From the NCBI GenBank assembly GCA_947470895.1, contig CANIVF010000004.1:1-64000 (forward strand): a stretch of 64,000 nucleotides of DNA, given 5' to 3'. Within the stretch, counting starts at the first letter, position 1, and each line of letters opens with the position of its first letter. Origin of the DNA: Bacteroidota bacterium (GTDB taxonomy: Bacteria; Bacteroidota; Bacteroidia; Cytophagales; Cyclobacteriaceae). The translations under genes were made by a program, and so were the position numbers. Under the pieces are notes generated by a model. That model was not told the origin of the DNA. It was given only the letters and a program-made list of their open reading frames with translations, and did not search any database. Positions 44,114 to 54,900 of this stretch are shown piece by piece.

Positions 44114-45235
44114 ATGATAAAGAAAAAGATCGCATTTTTCGGGATCAAGACATTCCCTTCGCGGGGAGGAACAGACCGTGTAGCGGAGAATCTGATTCTT
44201 CAATTGAAGGATCAATTCGAAATCACAGTATACTGTTTCAAAGATTCGGCCGCTCAGAATAATATTCCGGGGGTAACGGTAAAGCAATATACTCAGTGGG
44301 TCCCTGGCGCCTCCGGTTCTTTTATCTATTTCTTCTTTTCTGCTCTAGACTTATTCTTTCTCAATAAAGTAGATCTTGTGCACCTGCATAAAACGGAGAG
44401 TACTTTTTTTGCTCCGCTCTTTAGGTTGCGTTACAAAGTAATTTCTACTTCTCATGAAGCTCAATACAGGTCGGACAAATGGAATTGGTTTGCCAAGCAG
44501 TTTTTTTATTTGGTAGAGCGTATCTATATCAACTCTTCTGATGTCTGTACTTGTATTTCAAGACCCTTGTCAGAATACTATGAGAATAAATATGGTAAGC
44601 AGGTAAGGTTTATTCCCAATGGTATAAATCAGATTAAGCGCGAGGAGTTTAATTCAGCAGGAGCTAAATCCTTTCTACCGAAAGAGGCAGATTGGAATGC
44701 TCCATTTGTGCTTTTTGCTGCGCGAAGGCTGATGGGCATCAAAGGTGTTCATACTATGTTGGAGGCGCTTCAAAAAATAAATTATCCAGGGCAGGTATTC
44801 ATTACAGGAGATCTTCATACAAGCGATGACTATCTGGAAAGACTGAAAAAGCTATCTGTTGGTTTGAATGTCTATTTTCTGGGATTTGTCAATCCGCTAA
44901 CCACATTATTAGCCCTTATCGACAAGGCCGATCTATTTATATTTCCGTCCGAAACCGAAGGCATGTCAATTATGCTGCTGGAGGTAGCATCCGTGGGCAC
45001 ACCGGTTGTGGCGAGTGATATTCCTGAAAACAAGCAGGTGTTTAACGAAGGTGAGGTGCTGTTTTTCAGAAACAAGGATTCTGATGATTTGGCTGAAAAA
45101 TTAAGGTTTGCACTGTTGAATCCTGAAAAAATGAAGAAAATAGGATTAGATTGCCAAGGAAGAGTCTTTTCGGACTATTTATGGTCAAATGTTGCAAAGT
45201 CATATGCTGGGTTATATAATGAAGTATTAGTATAA
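44114..45235 (+). CDS. Glycosyltransferase family 4, DUF1972-like N-terminus
   Basis: A 373-residue GT-B enzyme. It starts KIAFFGIKTFPSRGGTDRVA, which resembles the DUF1972 opening seen in the gene at 3599, and has VDLVHLHKTESTFFAPLFRL and YKVISTSHEAQYRSDKWNWF in the acceptor domain. The donor domain has PFVLFAARRLMGIKGVHTML, GQVFITGDLHTSDDY and FPSETEGMSIMLLEVASVGT. It precedes the initiating transferase by 46 bp. The sugar is not known. Confidence 0.9.
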   Translation: MIKKKIAFFGIKTFPSRGGTDRVAENLILQLKDQFEITVYCFKDSAAQNNIPGVTVKQYTQWVPGASGSFIYFFFSALDLFFLNKVDLVHLHKTESTFFAPLFRLRYKVISTSHEAQYRSDKWNWFAKQFFYLVERIYINSSDVCTCISRPLSEYYENKYGKQVRFIPNGINQIKREEFNSAGAKSFLPKEADWNAPFVLFAARRLMGIKGVHTMLEALQKINYPGQVFITGDLHTSDDYLERLKKLSVGLNVYFLGFVNPLTTLLALIDKADLFIFPSETEGMSIMLLEVASVGTPVVASDIPENKQVFNEGEVLFFRNKDSDDLAEKLRFALLNPEKMKKIGLDCQGRVFSDYLWSNVAKSYAGLYNEVLV

Positions 45236-45281
45236 TGTTAAGCAGGAGAATTATTATCTACAATTACAAATCAAGATACTA

Positions 45282-46640
45282 ATGAGGCTTGGAAATAGTG
45301 CGTTAATAGTTTTGTTTCTATTTTTAGATCTATTTCTGATCAGCCTTTCTTTAGCGATTGTTGCGAAGCTTCATTACGATGAATGGTTGCAGATTAATGA
45401 TTTATTTTATCTGCTCAATGGAATCTGGATTGTTACCTATGTATTTTTCCTGGATTTAGCTTTTTTTGATATTCAAAACACGGGCAAACGCACTAAGAGT
45501 CTTTTAATTAAATTCTTTGTTTATATTTCATTAGGGGCGATTTTAATTGTTCTTTTTAACCTGGACGATGTATCCAGAACCATGTTTCTTGGATCCAGTC
45601 TATGTTTCCTTATTCTGAAGTTTCCGGCAACTTTTTTTTATACTTACTTAATTTCTACCCGGAAGGACGGCCCCTCCTATAAAAAAGTTCTGGTGATCGG
45701 TGCCGGAAAAGTTGGGGCAGCAATCCATACATTCTATAAATTAAATCCAAGTCAGGGCAACCTGATTGGATTTCTTGACGACTTTAAGGCCAGCACAGAA
45801 AGATTTCGTGTACTTGGTGGTCTTACGGATTTTCAAAAAATTTTCAATAGTACACCATTCAATGAAGTGATTATCACCATTGATTTAGGCGAGGAGAAAA
45901 AAATTAAAGATCTGGTTAACCTTGCCGAGTATAATGGGGTAAGGCCAGCCATTGTGGCAAATTATTATTCATTGTTCAATAGGAATTTTGAGATAAAAAG
46001 TCTTGCCGGCATTCCTTTGGTAAATATTCGTGAGGTACCGTTAGACTTTTACATTCCCCGATTCTGGAAACGAATTTTTGATTTGGCATTTTCAAGTTTT
46101 GCCTTGTTGATAACATCGCCCATTTTCTTTTTCATTGCTATAGCAATAAAACTTGATAGTAAGGGCCCTGTTTTTTACAGGCCGATACGAATAGGTAAAA
46201 ATGGTGCTCAGATATTGATTTATAAGTTCCGATCTATGAGGAATAGTAAAGCGACTTCCACTCAGTCTACCAAAGTAAATGATGACAGGATCACGCGGGT
46301 TGGTAAGTTTATCAGAAAATACAGCCTTGATGAGCTCCCCCAGTTTCTCAATGTATTTAATGGTGATATGTCTGTGGTAGGCCCTAGGCCTCACCGGGTT
46401 GATTTGGATAAACAGTTCCAGCAAATTGTACCAAGCTATATGGTAAGGCAATACATAAAGCCAGGTATTACGGGTTGGGCTCAGGTAAATGGATGGCGAG
46501 GTCCTACGGAAACCAAATACCAGTACATCGCCCGCACCTTGCACGATCTATGGTATATTGAGCATTGGAATTTTGCCTTAGATATATACATTATTTTTCT
46601 GACGCTTTTCGGAAAGAATACACATAAAAACGCTTTTTGA
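45282..46640 (+). CDS. WcaJ-type polyprenyl glycosylphosphotransferase
   Basis: A 452-residue membrane enzyme that puts the first sugar-1-phosphate on undecaprenyl phosphate. Residues 1-125 hold four hydrophobic helices. A Rossmann-like region follows (KKVLVIGAGKVGAAIHTFYK), then the catalytic bacterial sugar transferase domain after one more helix: FYRPIRIGKNGAQILIYKFR, SLDELPQFLNVFNGDMSVVG, PRPHRVDLD and the QYIKPGITGWAQVNGWRG signature. Length and order are those of undecaprenyl-phosphate glucose phosphotransferases. It directly precedes the export genes, so it probably starts the polysaccharide made by this locus. Confidence 0.95.
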   Translation: MRLGNSALIVLFLFLDLFLISLSLAIVAKLHYDEWLQINDLFYLLNGIWIVTYVFFLDLAFFDIQNTGKRTKSLLIKFFVYISLGAILIVLFNLDDVSRTMFLGSSLCFLILKFPATFFYTYLISTRKDGPSYKKVLVIGAGKVGAAIHTFYKLNPSQGNLIGFLDDFKASTERFRVLGGLTDFQKIFNSTPFNEVIITIDLGEEKKIKDLVNLAEYNGVRPAIVANYYSLFNRNFEIKSLAGIPLVNIREVPLDFYIPRFWKRIFDLAFSSFALLITSPIFFFIAIAIKLDSKGPVFYRPIRIGKNGAQILIYKFRSMRNSKATSTQSTKVNDDRITRVGKFIRKYSLDELPQFLNVFNGDMSVVGPRPHRVDLDKQFQQIVPSYMVRQYIKPGITGWAQVNGWRGPTETKYQYIARTLHDLWYIEHWNFALDIYIIFLTLFGKNTHKNAF

Positions 46641-46724
46641 CGATAAACGTAAAATCGATTTACCTGGCTGCGAAAAATTGTATTTTCGCATTTGGAAAAA
46701 AAATCTTAGGATCACCTGTATAAC

Positions 46725-47555
46725 ATGCCACTAATGAGTCATTCGAAAAAAAATATTTTGACCTTTCTGAGAGGGCAAATCGTAGTGTTGCTTACCTTCC
46801 TGATTATCTTCAATTCGTGCCGATCATCCAAAGACGTAAGTTTGTTTAATGATTTGAAAGGAGATGCTAATCTAGTTCCCAGATCTGTTCTAGATTATCG
46901 CTACCGGATTAAAATAAATGATAACCTCTTTGTTAGTGTAGTAACACCGAATGTTGAGCTTAATCAAACCTATAACCCGTCCACCGCGGGTAGCGGAAGT
47001 CAGGGAGCGAATGCCGCTAATATTTGGGGCACACAATCCGGTCAGTTTATCTATGGTTATATGGTTGATGTTGATGGCTATATTACATTACCCTCTTTGG
47101 GAAAAATTCATGTAGTAGGTATGACCATACCCGAGTGTGAGTTTGAAATTGAAGCCCGAGCTAAGCAGTATTTAAAGGATGTGACTGCTAAGGTCAGACT
47201 TCTCAATTATAAAGTAACCATTTTAGGTGAGGTGATTAATCCGGGAGTCTATTTTAATTACAATCCTGATTTTACAATCCTGGATTTAATAGGCATGGCT
47301 CACGGAACCAAAAACACATCGGCTTTAGACAATGTTTTAGTAGTGAGACAATTTGGAAACAAGAGTCAAACGTATAAATTGAATTTAAACAATGCGAATG
47401 CTTTAAATTCGGAGGCATACAATATTCTGCCGAATGATATCGTAATTGTGCAACCCGCAAAATTTAAAAACCTTGAATTAAGGTTGCCCATTTATACACT
47501 AATACTAACATCCATTACCACATTTGTTTTAGTACTCAATTTTATCCAAAATTAA
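46725..47555 (+). CDS. Wza-like polysaccharide export lipoprotein
   Basis: A 276-residue outer-membrane export protein. The signal VVLLTFLIIFNSC gives a lipidated Cys, and the mature part has the polysaccharide export domain (DYRYRIKINDNLFVSVVTPN, VDVDGYITLPSLGKIHVVGM) followed by a SLBB/soluble ligand-binding segment (KVTILGEVINPGVYFNYNPD). A final hydrophobic helix (IYTLILTSITTFVLVLNFI) is typical of the Bacteroidota type of this family. Start 46725 or a Met four residues on would serve. It lies 13 bp before the Wzc-like kinase. Confidence 0.93.
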   Translation: MPLMSHSKKNILTFLRGQIVVLLTFLIIFNSCRSSKDVSLFNDLKGDANLVPRSVLDYRYRIKINDNLFVSVVTPNVELNQTYNPSTAGSGSQGANAANIWGTQSGQFIYGYMVDVDGYITLPSLGKIHVVGMTIPECEFEIEARAKQYLKDVTAKVRLLNYKVTILGEVINPGVYFNYNPDFTILDLIGMAHGTKNTSALDNVLVVRQFGNKSQTYKLNLNNANALNSEAYNILPNDIVIVQPAKFKNLELRLPIYTLILTSITTFVLVLNFIQN

Positions 47556-47568
47556 TTAACACAAATCG

Positions 47569-49914
47569 ATGGAAGTAAATAAAGTTGCAGAAAGACGTTT
47601 GCTACAAACCGAGCCAGAGGGCTTGACACTCAAAGCATTAAAATCGAAAGTACTTAGGAACTGGTATTTATTTGTTGTTTTCTGTGTCATTGGATTAGCG
47701 ATCGCATTGATTTATAAAAAAATTGTACTGCCTTATTACCGAATTTCGATAACCATTCTGATCAAGAGTGATAATTCATCCGAACTTAATAATGTTTTCA
47801 GGCAATTAAATCCCAATTCCAATAATGCTGCTATTCAAGACCAGGTGGGAGTATTGAAATCCTATAATCTTAATTTGAAAGCAGTTCAATATCTTAATTG
47901 GAGATATTCCTGGGTAGAAAAGAGTTTGTTTACGAGCAAAGATATTTATGGTAATGACCCATTTTCAATCGAATTGCTCAATGAAAGCTCGCAACTGGAA
48001 CATGTTCCTTTAATTGTTGAGGCTGTATCCGAATCTTCTTACACAATTGAATGTGATCAAACGATTACTTTAAAAAATGGCAGTAAGTCAGATTTGAAAT
48101 TCAAGGAAGAAGTGAAGTTTGGAGAGCCATTCGAGAATGAGTTTTTTCACTTTTCGCTTGTAAAAAGAGCCGAGAGACCAGTTAATGTGGGAGATAAATT
48201 TCAATTGGTATTTAATAATCTGGGTGATATAGCGTTGAGTTATAAAAACAAATTAGTCGTAAAGCAGCCAGAAGATGGTCAATCAAATCTCATCAGCGTT
48301 GAGTTAAAGACCAACACCTTGCAGCGGGATGTTGATTATTTAAACCAATTGGGTAAAGTATATATTCAATTTGGTTTAGATGAGAAAAACCGGATGGCAA
48401 ACAATACGATTAAATTTATTGATGACCAGATCACCGGAGTAAATCAATCTTTGCAAATAGCTGGTGATAAGTTTACAAGCTTTAGAGCGCAAAATAAAAC
48501 CGTTGATCTAGGTCAGGAGGCAAGTTCGGTGGTTGAAAAACTAAAGCAAATTGAAACAGAAAGGGCCAATGTTGATTTAAAACTTGAATACTATAAAAAT
48601 TTAAAGTACTATTTAGAAAACCGTAATGAGAATAAGGATCTCATGGCTCCTTCTTTGGTAGGTGTGACAGATGAGGCTCTCAATCAAAAGGTTATTCTCC
48701 TCAACGAATTATATGTAAAGCGAGAAGTGCTTTCCTATACAGCTCAGGAAAAGAACCCTCAGTTGATCTCATTAACAGATCAAATTGAATACACACAAAA
48801 GAGCTTGAGAGAGAACGTAGAAAACCTGATTTCTAATTCTAAGGTAGAGCTTCAGAATCTCAACCTTCGCCAGCAGACTGTGAATTCACAGTTATCTAAA
48901 CTTCCTAAGACGGAGCAGGATTTAATTGGTATTAAAAGAAATTTTGATTTAAATAATGAGTTATATACGTTCTTGCTGCAGCGAAGAGCTGAAGCGGAAA
49001 TAGCAAAAGCATCCAATAATCCAGATGCCCAAATTTTAGATCCATCGGATAAAGGTATCGCTGTTCTGCTCGGACCTATCTTGTTTTTCGACTTGTTAGT
49101 CGGTTTCGTTGGCGGCTTGTTTGTTTCCTTCGTGGTAGTTCTGGTGAAAGAGCTTGCTATGGGAGTACTTACAGAGGTTGAAGAAATCACTAATCTTCTT
49201 CATGTTCCTATGGTTGGCGCCATCACCCTAAATAGGTATAAAACAGAACAAGTTGTGCTGAATTATCCAAGGTCTGCATTAACGGAATCGTTTAGAGGAT
49301 TACGATTGAACCTTGAATATTTTTTCCAGAACACTAACGGAAAAATATTGGCTGTTCATTCGTATGTTTCGGGTGAGGGTAAATCTTTTGTGACTTTTAA
49401 TTTGGCATTGATATTTGCAATGGGCAAAAAGAAGGTGTTGTTGGTTGACGGTGATCTAAGAAAGTCGAGGTTGCACGAAATTTTAAATCTAGATGTTGAA
49501 AAGGGATTAAGTGACTATTTGCAAGGAGATAGTTCATTGAAAGATATAGTGAGACCAACAGACATACCAAACTTGAGTTTTGTTTCATCAGGATCACTTT
49601 ATGAGAATTCGTCTGAGTTATTAAATAATGGAGCTTTGCGTGATTTTATTACTCAAGTCAGAGAGCAATTTGATTATGTAATTATTGATAATGCACCCTT
49701 TGGTGTAGTGTATGATCCAGTAATTGTTGGAATATACGCTGACTTTAATTTGCTTTTGATCCGATTGAATAAAAGTGACGGAGAGGAAATTGATGCCATT
49801 AATAAAGTTGCTCAGGATGGTATTTTAAAGAATGTGATGGTGGCTATAAATGGTAAGAAACAAATTAGAGGTCACGGTTATTACACAGAAGATACCAAAG
49901 CCGAAAAGGGTTGA
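47569..49914 (+). CDS. Wzc-like polysaccharide co-polymerase and tyrosine autokinase
   Basis: A 781-residue inner-membrane protein. It has a first helix (NWYLFVVFCVIGLAIALIYK), a periplasmic coiled-coil domain with Wzz features to about residue 500, a second helix (ILFFDLLVGFVGGLFVSFVV) and a C-terminal BY-kinase domain: Walker A VSGEGKSFVTFNLAL, Walker A' VLLVDGDLRKSRL and Walker B YVIIDNAPFG. It should control chain length and export together with the Wza-like protein 13 bp upstream. The C-terminal tyrosine cluster is short: only a YY pair (about 771-772) before the end, fewer than the usual cluster. Confidence 0.94.
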   Translation: MEVNKVAERRLLQTEPEGLTLKALKSKVLRNWYLFVVFCVIGLAIALIYKKIVLPYYRISITILIKSDNSSELNNVFRQLNPNSNNAAIQDQVGVLKSYNLNLKAVQYLNWRYSWVEKSLFTSKDIYGNDPFSIELLNESSQLEHVPLIVEAVSESSYTIECDQTITLKNGSKSDLKFKEEVKFGEPFENEFFHFSLVKRAERPVNVGDKFQLVFNNLGDIALSYKNKLVVKQPEDGQSNLISVELKTNTLQRDVDYLNQLGKVYIQFGLDEKNRMANNTIKFIDDQITGVNQSLQIAGDKFTSFRAQNKTVDLGQEASSVVEKLKQIETERANVDLKLEYYKNLKYYLENRNENKDLMAPSLVGVTDEALNQKVILLNELYVKREVLSYTAQEKNPQLISLTDQIEYTQKSLRENVENLISNSKVELQNLNLRQQTVNSQLSKLPKTEQDLIGIKRNFDLNNELYTFLLQRRAEAEIAKASNNPDAQILDPSDKGIAVLLGPILFFDLLVGFVGGLFVSFVVVLVKELAMGVLTEVEEITNLLHVPMVGAITLNRYKTEQVVLNYPRSALTESFRGLRLNLEYFFQNTNGKILAVHSYVSGEGKSFVTFNLALIFAMGKKKVLLVDGDLRKSRLHEILNLDVEKGLSDYLQGDSSLKDIVRPTDIPNLSFVSSGSLYENSSELLNNGALRDFITQVREQFDYVIIDNAPFGVVYDPVIVGIYADFNLLLIRLNKSDGEEIDAINKVAQDGILKNVMVAINGKKQIRGHGYYTEDTKAEKG

Positions 49915-50132
49915 TTTAGTAAACTCGGATCACGGCACCGGTAAATGTACACCTTGTTAATTCTTCATAGCAATGAATTTCAATCGCATTGGATTTTTAA
50001 GTTCTGTTAATTTATCAGCTGCATAAAAATTGAATCGTTTTCTTTTGTTGAATATCAATTAGCCTGTGTAATACCCATCCAGATACCAGGTAGAATATTA
50101 TTGAAATTTGCAGAAAGACTTTATATTCAAGC

Positions 50133-51164
50133 ATGAATTCAATTAAGCTTACCCAATATTCACATGGTGCAGGTTGTGGCTGCAAAATTTCTCCAGCCGT
50201 ACTCGATACAATTCTTCATTCAGATCTGGTAAAGTCTCAATTCCCAAACCTCCTTGTCGGGAATGAATCGAAGGATGATGCTGCCGTTTTTGATCTGGGA
50301 GACGGAACATGCGTGATCAGCACCACTGATTTCTTTATGCCAATTGTTGACGATCCTTTTACCTTTGGATCGATCGCCTCGGTAAATGCTATTAGCGACA
50401 TCTATGCCATGGGGGGTTCTCCATTGATGGCCGTTGCAATCTTAGGTTGGCCTATTAACAAGATACCAGCCGAAGTAGCAAAACAAGTGTTAGAGGGTAG
50501 TCGTCATGTTTGTGCAGAGGCCGGTATTCCGCTGGCTGGGGGTCATAGTATTGATAGCCCCGAACCTATTTTTGGCTTGGCTGTAACGGGTATTGTTCGA
50601 AAGGTAAATCTAAAGAAGAATAGTACAGCAACAGAGGGCAACCTTCTTTATCTGACCAAGCCAATTGGAGTGGGTATGATCACCACTGCACTCAAGCGAG
50701 GCCTTGCACTTCCTGAGGACTTTGAAGAAGCGGTTCAGGTGATGTCGCGACTCAATGACCTGGGAAAGGATTTAGGTATGTTAGACTATGTAAGAGCCCT
50801 CACCGATGTAACTGGCTTTGGCTTGTTAGGACATTTAGTGGAGGTGTGTGAAGGTAGTGACCTTTCTGCGCAAATTGAATATGCTAAGATTCCAATGCTG
50901 AAAAATATTTCACATTACGCATCTAAAATGATTTATCCAGATAATACCATGCGTAACTGGAGTAGCTATCAGAGTAAAGTAATTGGTATTGGAGCAGAAT
51001 CATTATTGACGTTATGCGACCCTCAAACGAGTGGAGGTTTATTGGTTTGCGTTGATGCTACTCAGGCCTCATCTTTTGAAAGTTTTGCAAAACAAAAAGG
51101 ATATGTTCTGGAGCCTTTTGGTAAATTGATAAAGCGAAGTGAACCGTTAATTACAATTCAATGA
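50133..51164 (+). CDS. selD: Selenide, water dikinase (selenophosphate synthetase)
   Basis: A 343-residue enzyme that makes selenophosphate from selenide and ATP. The N-terminus KLTQYSHGAGCGCKISPAVL aligns with E. coli SelD, giving Cys15 and Lys18 as the catalytic pair; position 15 is a normal TGT Cys, not selenocysteine. ATP-site motifs AAVFDLGDGTCVISTTDFFM and SVNAISDIYAMGGSPLMAVA and the later TDVTGFGLLGHLVEVC are all present. It can supply MnmH encoded at 23672. It overlaps the cyclotransferase gene by 4 bp (ATGA). Confidence 0.97.
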   Translation: MNSIKLTQYSHGAGCGCKISPAVLDTILHSDLVKSQFPNLLVGNESKDDAAVFDLGDGTCVISTTDFFMPIVDDPFTFGSIASVNAISDIYAMGGSPLMAVAILGWPINKIPAEVAKQVLEGSRHVCAEAGIPLAGGHSIDSPEPIFGLAVTGIVRKVNLKKNSTATEGNLLYLTKPIGVGMITTALKRGLALPEDFEEAVQVMSRLNDLGKDLGMLDYVRALTDVTGFGLLGHLVEVCEGSDLSAQIEYAKIPMLKNISHYASKMIYPDNTMRNWSSYQSKVIGIGAESLLTLCDPQTSGGLLVCVDATQASSFESFAKQKGYVLEPFGKLIKRSEPLITIQ

Positions 51165-51958
51165 TTGATTCAACTCATGATAGGAGCATGCCCTTGTTCC
51201 TACTTTCAATTCTTTTTCTAGTTGCTTCCTGCAAACCAGACAATAGGGAAATTACCAATATCGCTTATACAGTGGTCAAAGCTTTTCCTCATGATCATGC
51301 AGCCTTTACACAAGGACTCGTCATTGAGTATGGAAGATTGTTTGAAAGCACAGGGCAAGAAGGAGCATCGTGGATTGCCGAAGTGAATCTGTCCACGGGT
51401 GTACAGGACAAAAAAGTAACGCTTGATTCGATGTACTTTGGTGAAGGCATCACGATTCTAGGTAATAAAATCTATCAGCTCACCTGGAAAAGTAAAACGG
51501 GATTTGTCTACGATGTTAACACCTTTCAAAAACTAAGCACATTTTCTTATGATCATGAAGGATGGGGAATAACTCATAACGGGAAGAATCTTATAGTAAG
51601 TGATGGCACCAACAAAATTCATTTTCTGGATACGGCTACGTTAAATGAGGTCAGTGCGATAGAAGTAAAAGAGCGCGAAGTGGCGGTTGATAAACTTAAC
51701 GAATTAGAATTCATAGATGGATACCTCTTTGCCAACCGGTGGATGACGAATGAAGTACTGAAAATAGATTTATCAAATGGCAATGTGGTCGGAAAGTTAG
51801 ATTTGACTGAATTAGCCAGAGAATCCAATCAAACTAATCCTTCTGCCGATGTACTCAATGGTATTGCTTACGAAAAGAAAAGCGGTTTGCTTTTAGTCAC
51901 CGGAAAGTGGTGGCCATTTTTGTTTGCATTGCGATTGGATAAAGAAGTTAAGGAGTAA
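51161..51958 (+). CDS. Glutaminyl-peptide cyclotransferase (plant-type, lipoprotein)
   Basis: A 265-residue protein of the beta-propeller (plant/papaya type) glutaminyl cyclase family, which converts N-terminal Gln of proteins to pyroglutamate. Its signal LLSILFLVASC makes it a lipoprotein facing the periplasm. The propeller shows KAFPHDHAAFTQGLVIEYGR, LFESTGQEGASWIAEVNL, WGITHNGKNLIVSDGTNKIH, LNELEFIDGYLFANRWMTNE and VLNGIAYEKKSGLLLVTGKW, all hallmarks. It is coupled to selD by a 4-bp overlap and is 17 bp before an exported protein whose mature end is Gln. Confidence 0.93.
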   Translation: MIDSTHDRSMPLFLLSILFLVASCKPDNREITNIAYTVVKAFPHDHAAFTQGLVIEYGRLFESTGQEGASWIAEVNLSTGVQDKKVTLDSMYFGEGITILGNKIYQLTWKSKTGFVYDVNTFQKLSTFSYDHEGWGITHNGKNLIVSDGTNKIHFLDTATLNEVSAIEVKEREVAVDKLNELEFIDGYLFANRWMTNEVLKIDLSNGNVVGKLDLTELARESNQTNPSADVLNGIAYEKKSGLLLVTGKWWPFLFALRLDKEVKE

Positions 51959-51975
51959 TACACCCACGATTATCT

Positions 51976-54900
51976 ATGAGAAATACATCGATACTCAGTG
52001 TAATAGTTTTCCTATCGCTTTTATTTATTGACTTTCAACTCACAGCTCAACAGCTAGACCTAAAGCAAATTCGTAATCTGAAAATTCGAAGTGTGGGCCC
52101 AGCGAATATGAGTGGGCGTATTACTGCGATTGATGTAGTGCAAAGCAATACTAAAATTATGTACATCGGTGCCGCTTCCGGTGGAGTATGGAAATCTGAA
52201 AATGGTGGCAGCGCCTGGCAAAGTATTTTTGATGACAATACTACGATTAATGTTGGGTCGATAGCGATACAACAGAGTAATCCATCTGTGATTTGGGTTG
52301 GAACAGGTGAAGGAAATCCACGCAACTCTATCAATATGGGATTGGGTTTATTCAAAAGCCTTGATGCGGGAAAAACATGGAAGCGTGTTGGACTAGAAAA
52401 TTCAAAAGCGATTCATCGCATCATCGTTGATCCTTCAAATCCCAATACAGTGTATGCGGGTGAGATGGGCGATCCTTTTACTCCAGGCAATCAGCGTGGG
52501 GTTTATAAGACTACAGATGGAGGAAATTCATGGTCACAGATTTTGTTTACCAATAATCAAACGGGTGTGGGTGACATGGTGATGGATCCGTTCAATCCAA
52601 ACAAGATTTTTGCTGCGATGTACGAGCACCATCGCACGCCTTACAGTTTTACTTCGGGTGGCCCCGGATCGGGATTGTATCTCACCTATGATGGTGGCAA
52701 GAGCTGGAAGAAATTGGGTGTTGAAAATGGATTGCCTGCCGGAGAACTCGGCCGCATTGGTATCGCTATCGCGAGGAGTAATTCAGACCGCGTCTATGCA
52801 AAAGTAGAAGCGACTAAGAATGCACTTTATCGAAGTGAGGATGGTGGACTTCATTGGACGATGATCAATGATAATCCAAGATTCACGAATAATCGTCCTT
52901 TCTATTTTCAGGATATTGCGGTTGACACAAAAGATGAAAACCGACTTTATAATATTTATCAGCCACTTTCTGTCAGTGATGATGGAGGAAAAACGTTTGA
53001 TCCAACGCCCATGATTTCGGCAGATGAAACCAAAGGTATTCATGCCGATTTTCATTCATTCTGGATTGATTCTCATGATCCAACTTTCTTCATCATTGGT
53101 GGCGATGGCGGCATTGGCATCACCCACGACAAAGGAAAGAGTTGGTATTTTCCTGAATCGATTCCAGTAGGACAATTCTATCATATCAATGTGGATAATG
53201 ATAGACCCTACAATGTGTATGGTGGTTTACAAGATAACGGCAACTGGTCGGGGCCAGGTTATGTGTGGAAGCGTGGTGGCATCCGCACACTGTATTGGCA
53301 ATATTTAGTGGGTGGTGATGGATTTTATATTTCACCGGATTCTGCCAATTCGCGTTTTGGTTATGGCACTTCACAAAATGGTGATCTCTATCGCTATGAT
53401 AAATTGACAGGATACTACCTTAGCATCAGCCCTCCAGCTCCTGATATAAAAACCCGTTTACGTTTTAATTGGAACGCAGGCTTTGCTCAAGATCCTTCCA
53501 ATAGTAAAATTGCCTATTATGGAAGTCAGTTTCTTCATAAGACTACCGATAAAGGTGCTACCTGGCAAATCGTTTCTCCTGATCTTACAACAAACAATAT
53601 CAACCATCAGAAACAAGATTATGGTGGCTTAACGATTGATGCTTCGGGCGCAGAGATTTATAATTCTATTTTAAGCATTGCACCGAGCACATTAGATAAT
53701 CAAATCGTTTGGGTGGGCACCGATGATGGTAGCGTTCAACTCACACAAAACGGAGGGAAGATCTGGACTAATCTCACATTGAACATCAAAGGACTGCCTA
53801 AAGAAAGTTGGATTGCACAGATCAAAGCGTCACGTTACCATAAAGCAGAAGCGTGGGTAGTGGCCAACAATTATCGTCAGGGAGATTTTAATCCGTACAT
53901 CTACCGCACAAAAGATTTTGGTAAAACATGGGATCGAGTTGTCGATGCTAGTAAGGTGAAGGGATATGCACTCACGATTATTCAGGATCCTATTGAGCCC
54001 AAACTTATTTTTGCTGGAACAGAAAATGGTTTGTGGATCAGCATCGATGAAGGAAAAAGTTGGGTTCAGATGAAAAATGGATTTCCATCCGTTTCTACAA
54101 TGGACTTGGCTATTCAGGAACGTGAGTCGGCACTAATCATCGGAACATTTGGTCGCGCGATTTGGATCTTGGATGATCTTATTTCACTTCGCAAAATAGC
54201 CGGATCATCAACAATAAAAGACTTCGCTGTATTTCCAACGAATGATGCCGTACAGGTCAAGGGAATTTTTATTAACCCGCCCGGAAACATATGGACAGGT
54301 TTTAATACCACGTTTGAAGGAGAGAATCGTCCGTTTGGTGAATCATCGATCCCCTTCTATGTGAAGTCATCTGCATTGGATAAAGAAAAGAAAGTGGTGA
54401 CCGGTTATGTGTTCAATGAAACGAATGAAATGATTCAAACCATCACATCGGCAAAAATTGATTCCGGATTAAATTACGTCTCATGGCGATTGGACGAAAA
54501 GATAGCTAAGCTACCCGGTGGTTGGGATGATCCCGATGCAAAAGGAATTTTAGCATTGCCAGGTAAGTATAAGGTTGTATTGAATTATCAGGGAATGAAA
54601 GATTCCACGTATGTGAATGTTATTCCTGATCCTCGGTTTGACTATTCAAACGAAATTGAAGTGGCCAATCATGATATCCTTAAACGGTTGGATAAAACCA
54701 CAGAAAAACTTTCTATTGCCCTCAGTAGAGTGAAAGAAAGCAATGAGGTAGTTGATAAAATTTTGCTTCAGCTGAATGATGTTAAAACTCATGAGGGTGG
54801 GGCCTTGAGCAAGACTTCATATGGAATGAAGGAATCACTTAAGAAATTAAATGAGTCTGCTACCGGCTCGCGTCCTGCCAGACAAGTAGGAGCTTGGAGT

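Noticed and set aside
46092-46544. A 150-codon antisense frame under the WcaJ-type gene
   Set aside because: The sense frame has full sugar-transferase motifs across the same bases. The antisense product has no recognisable features.
48852-49190. A 112-codon - strand frame inside the Wzc-like gene
   Set aside because: It is a shadow of the sense BY-kinase gene and contains no protein-like segments.
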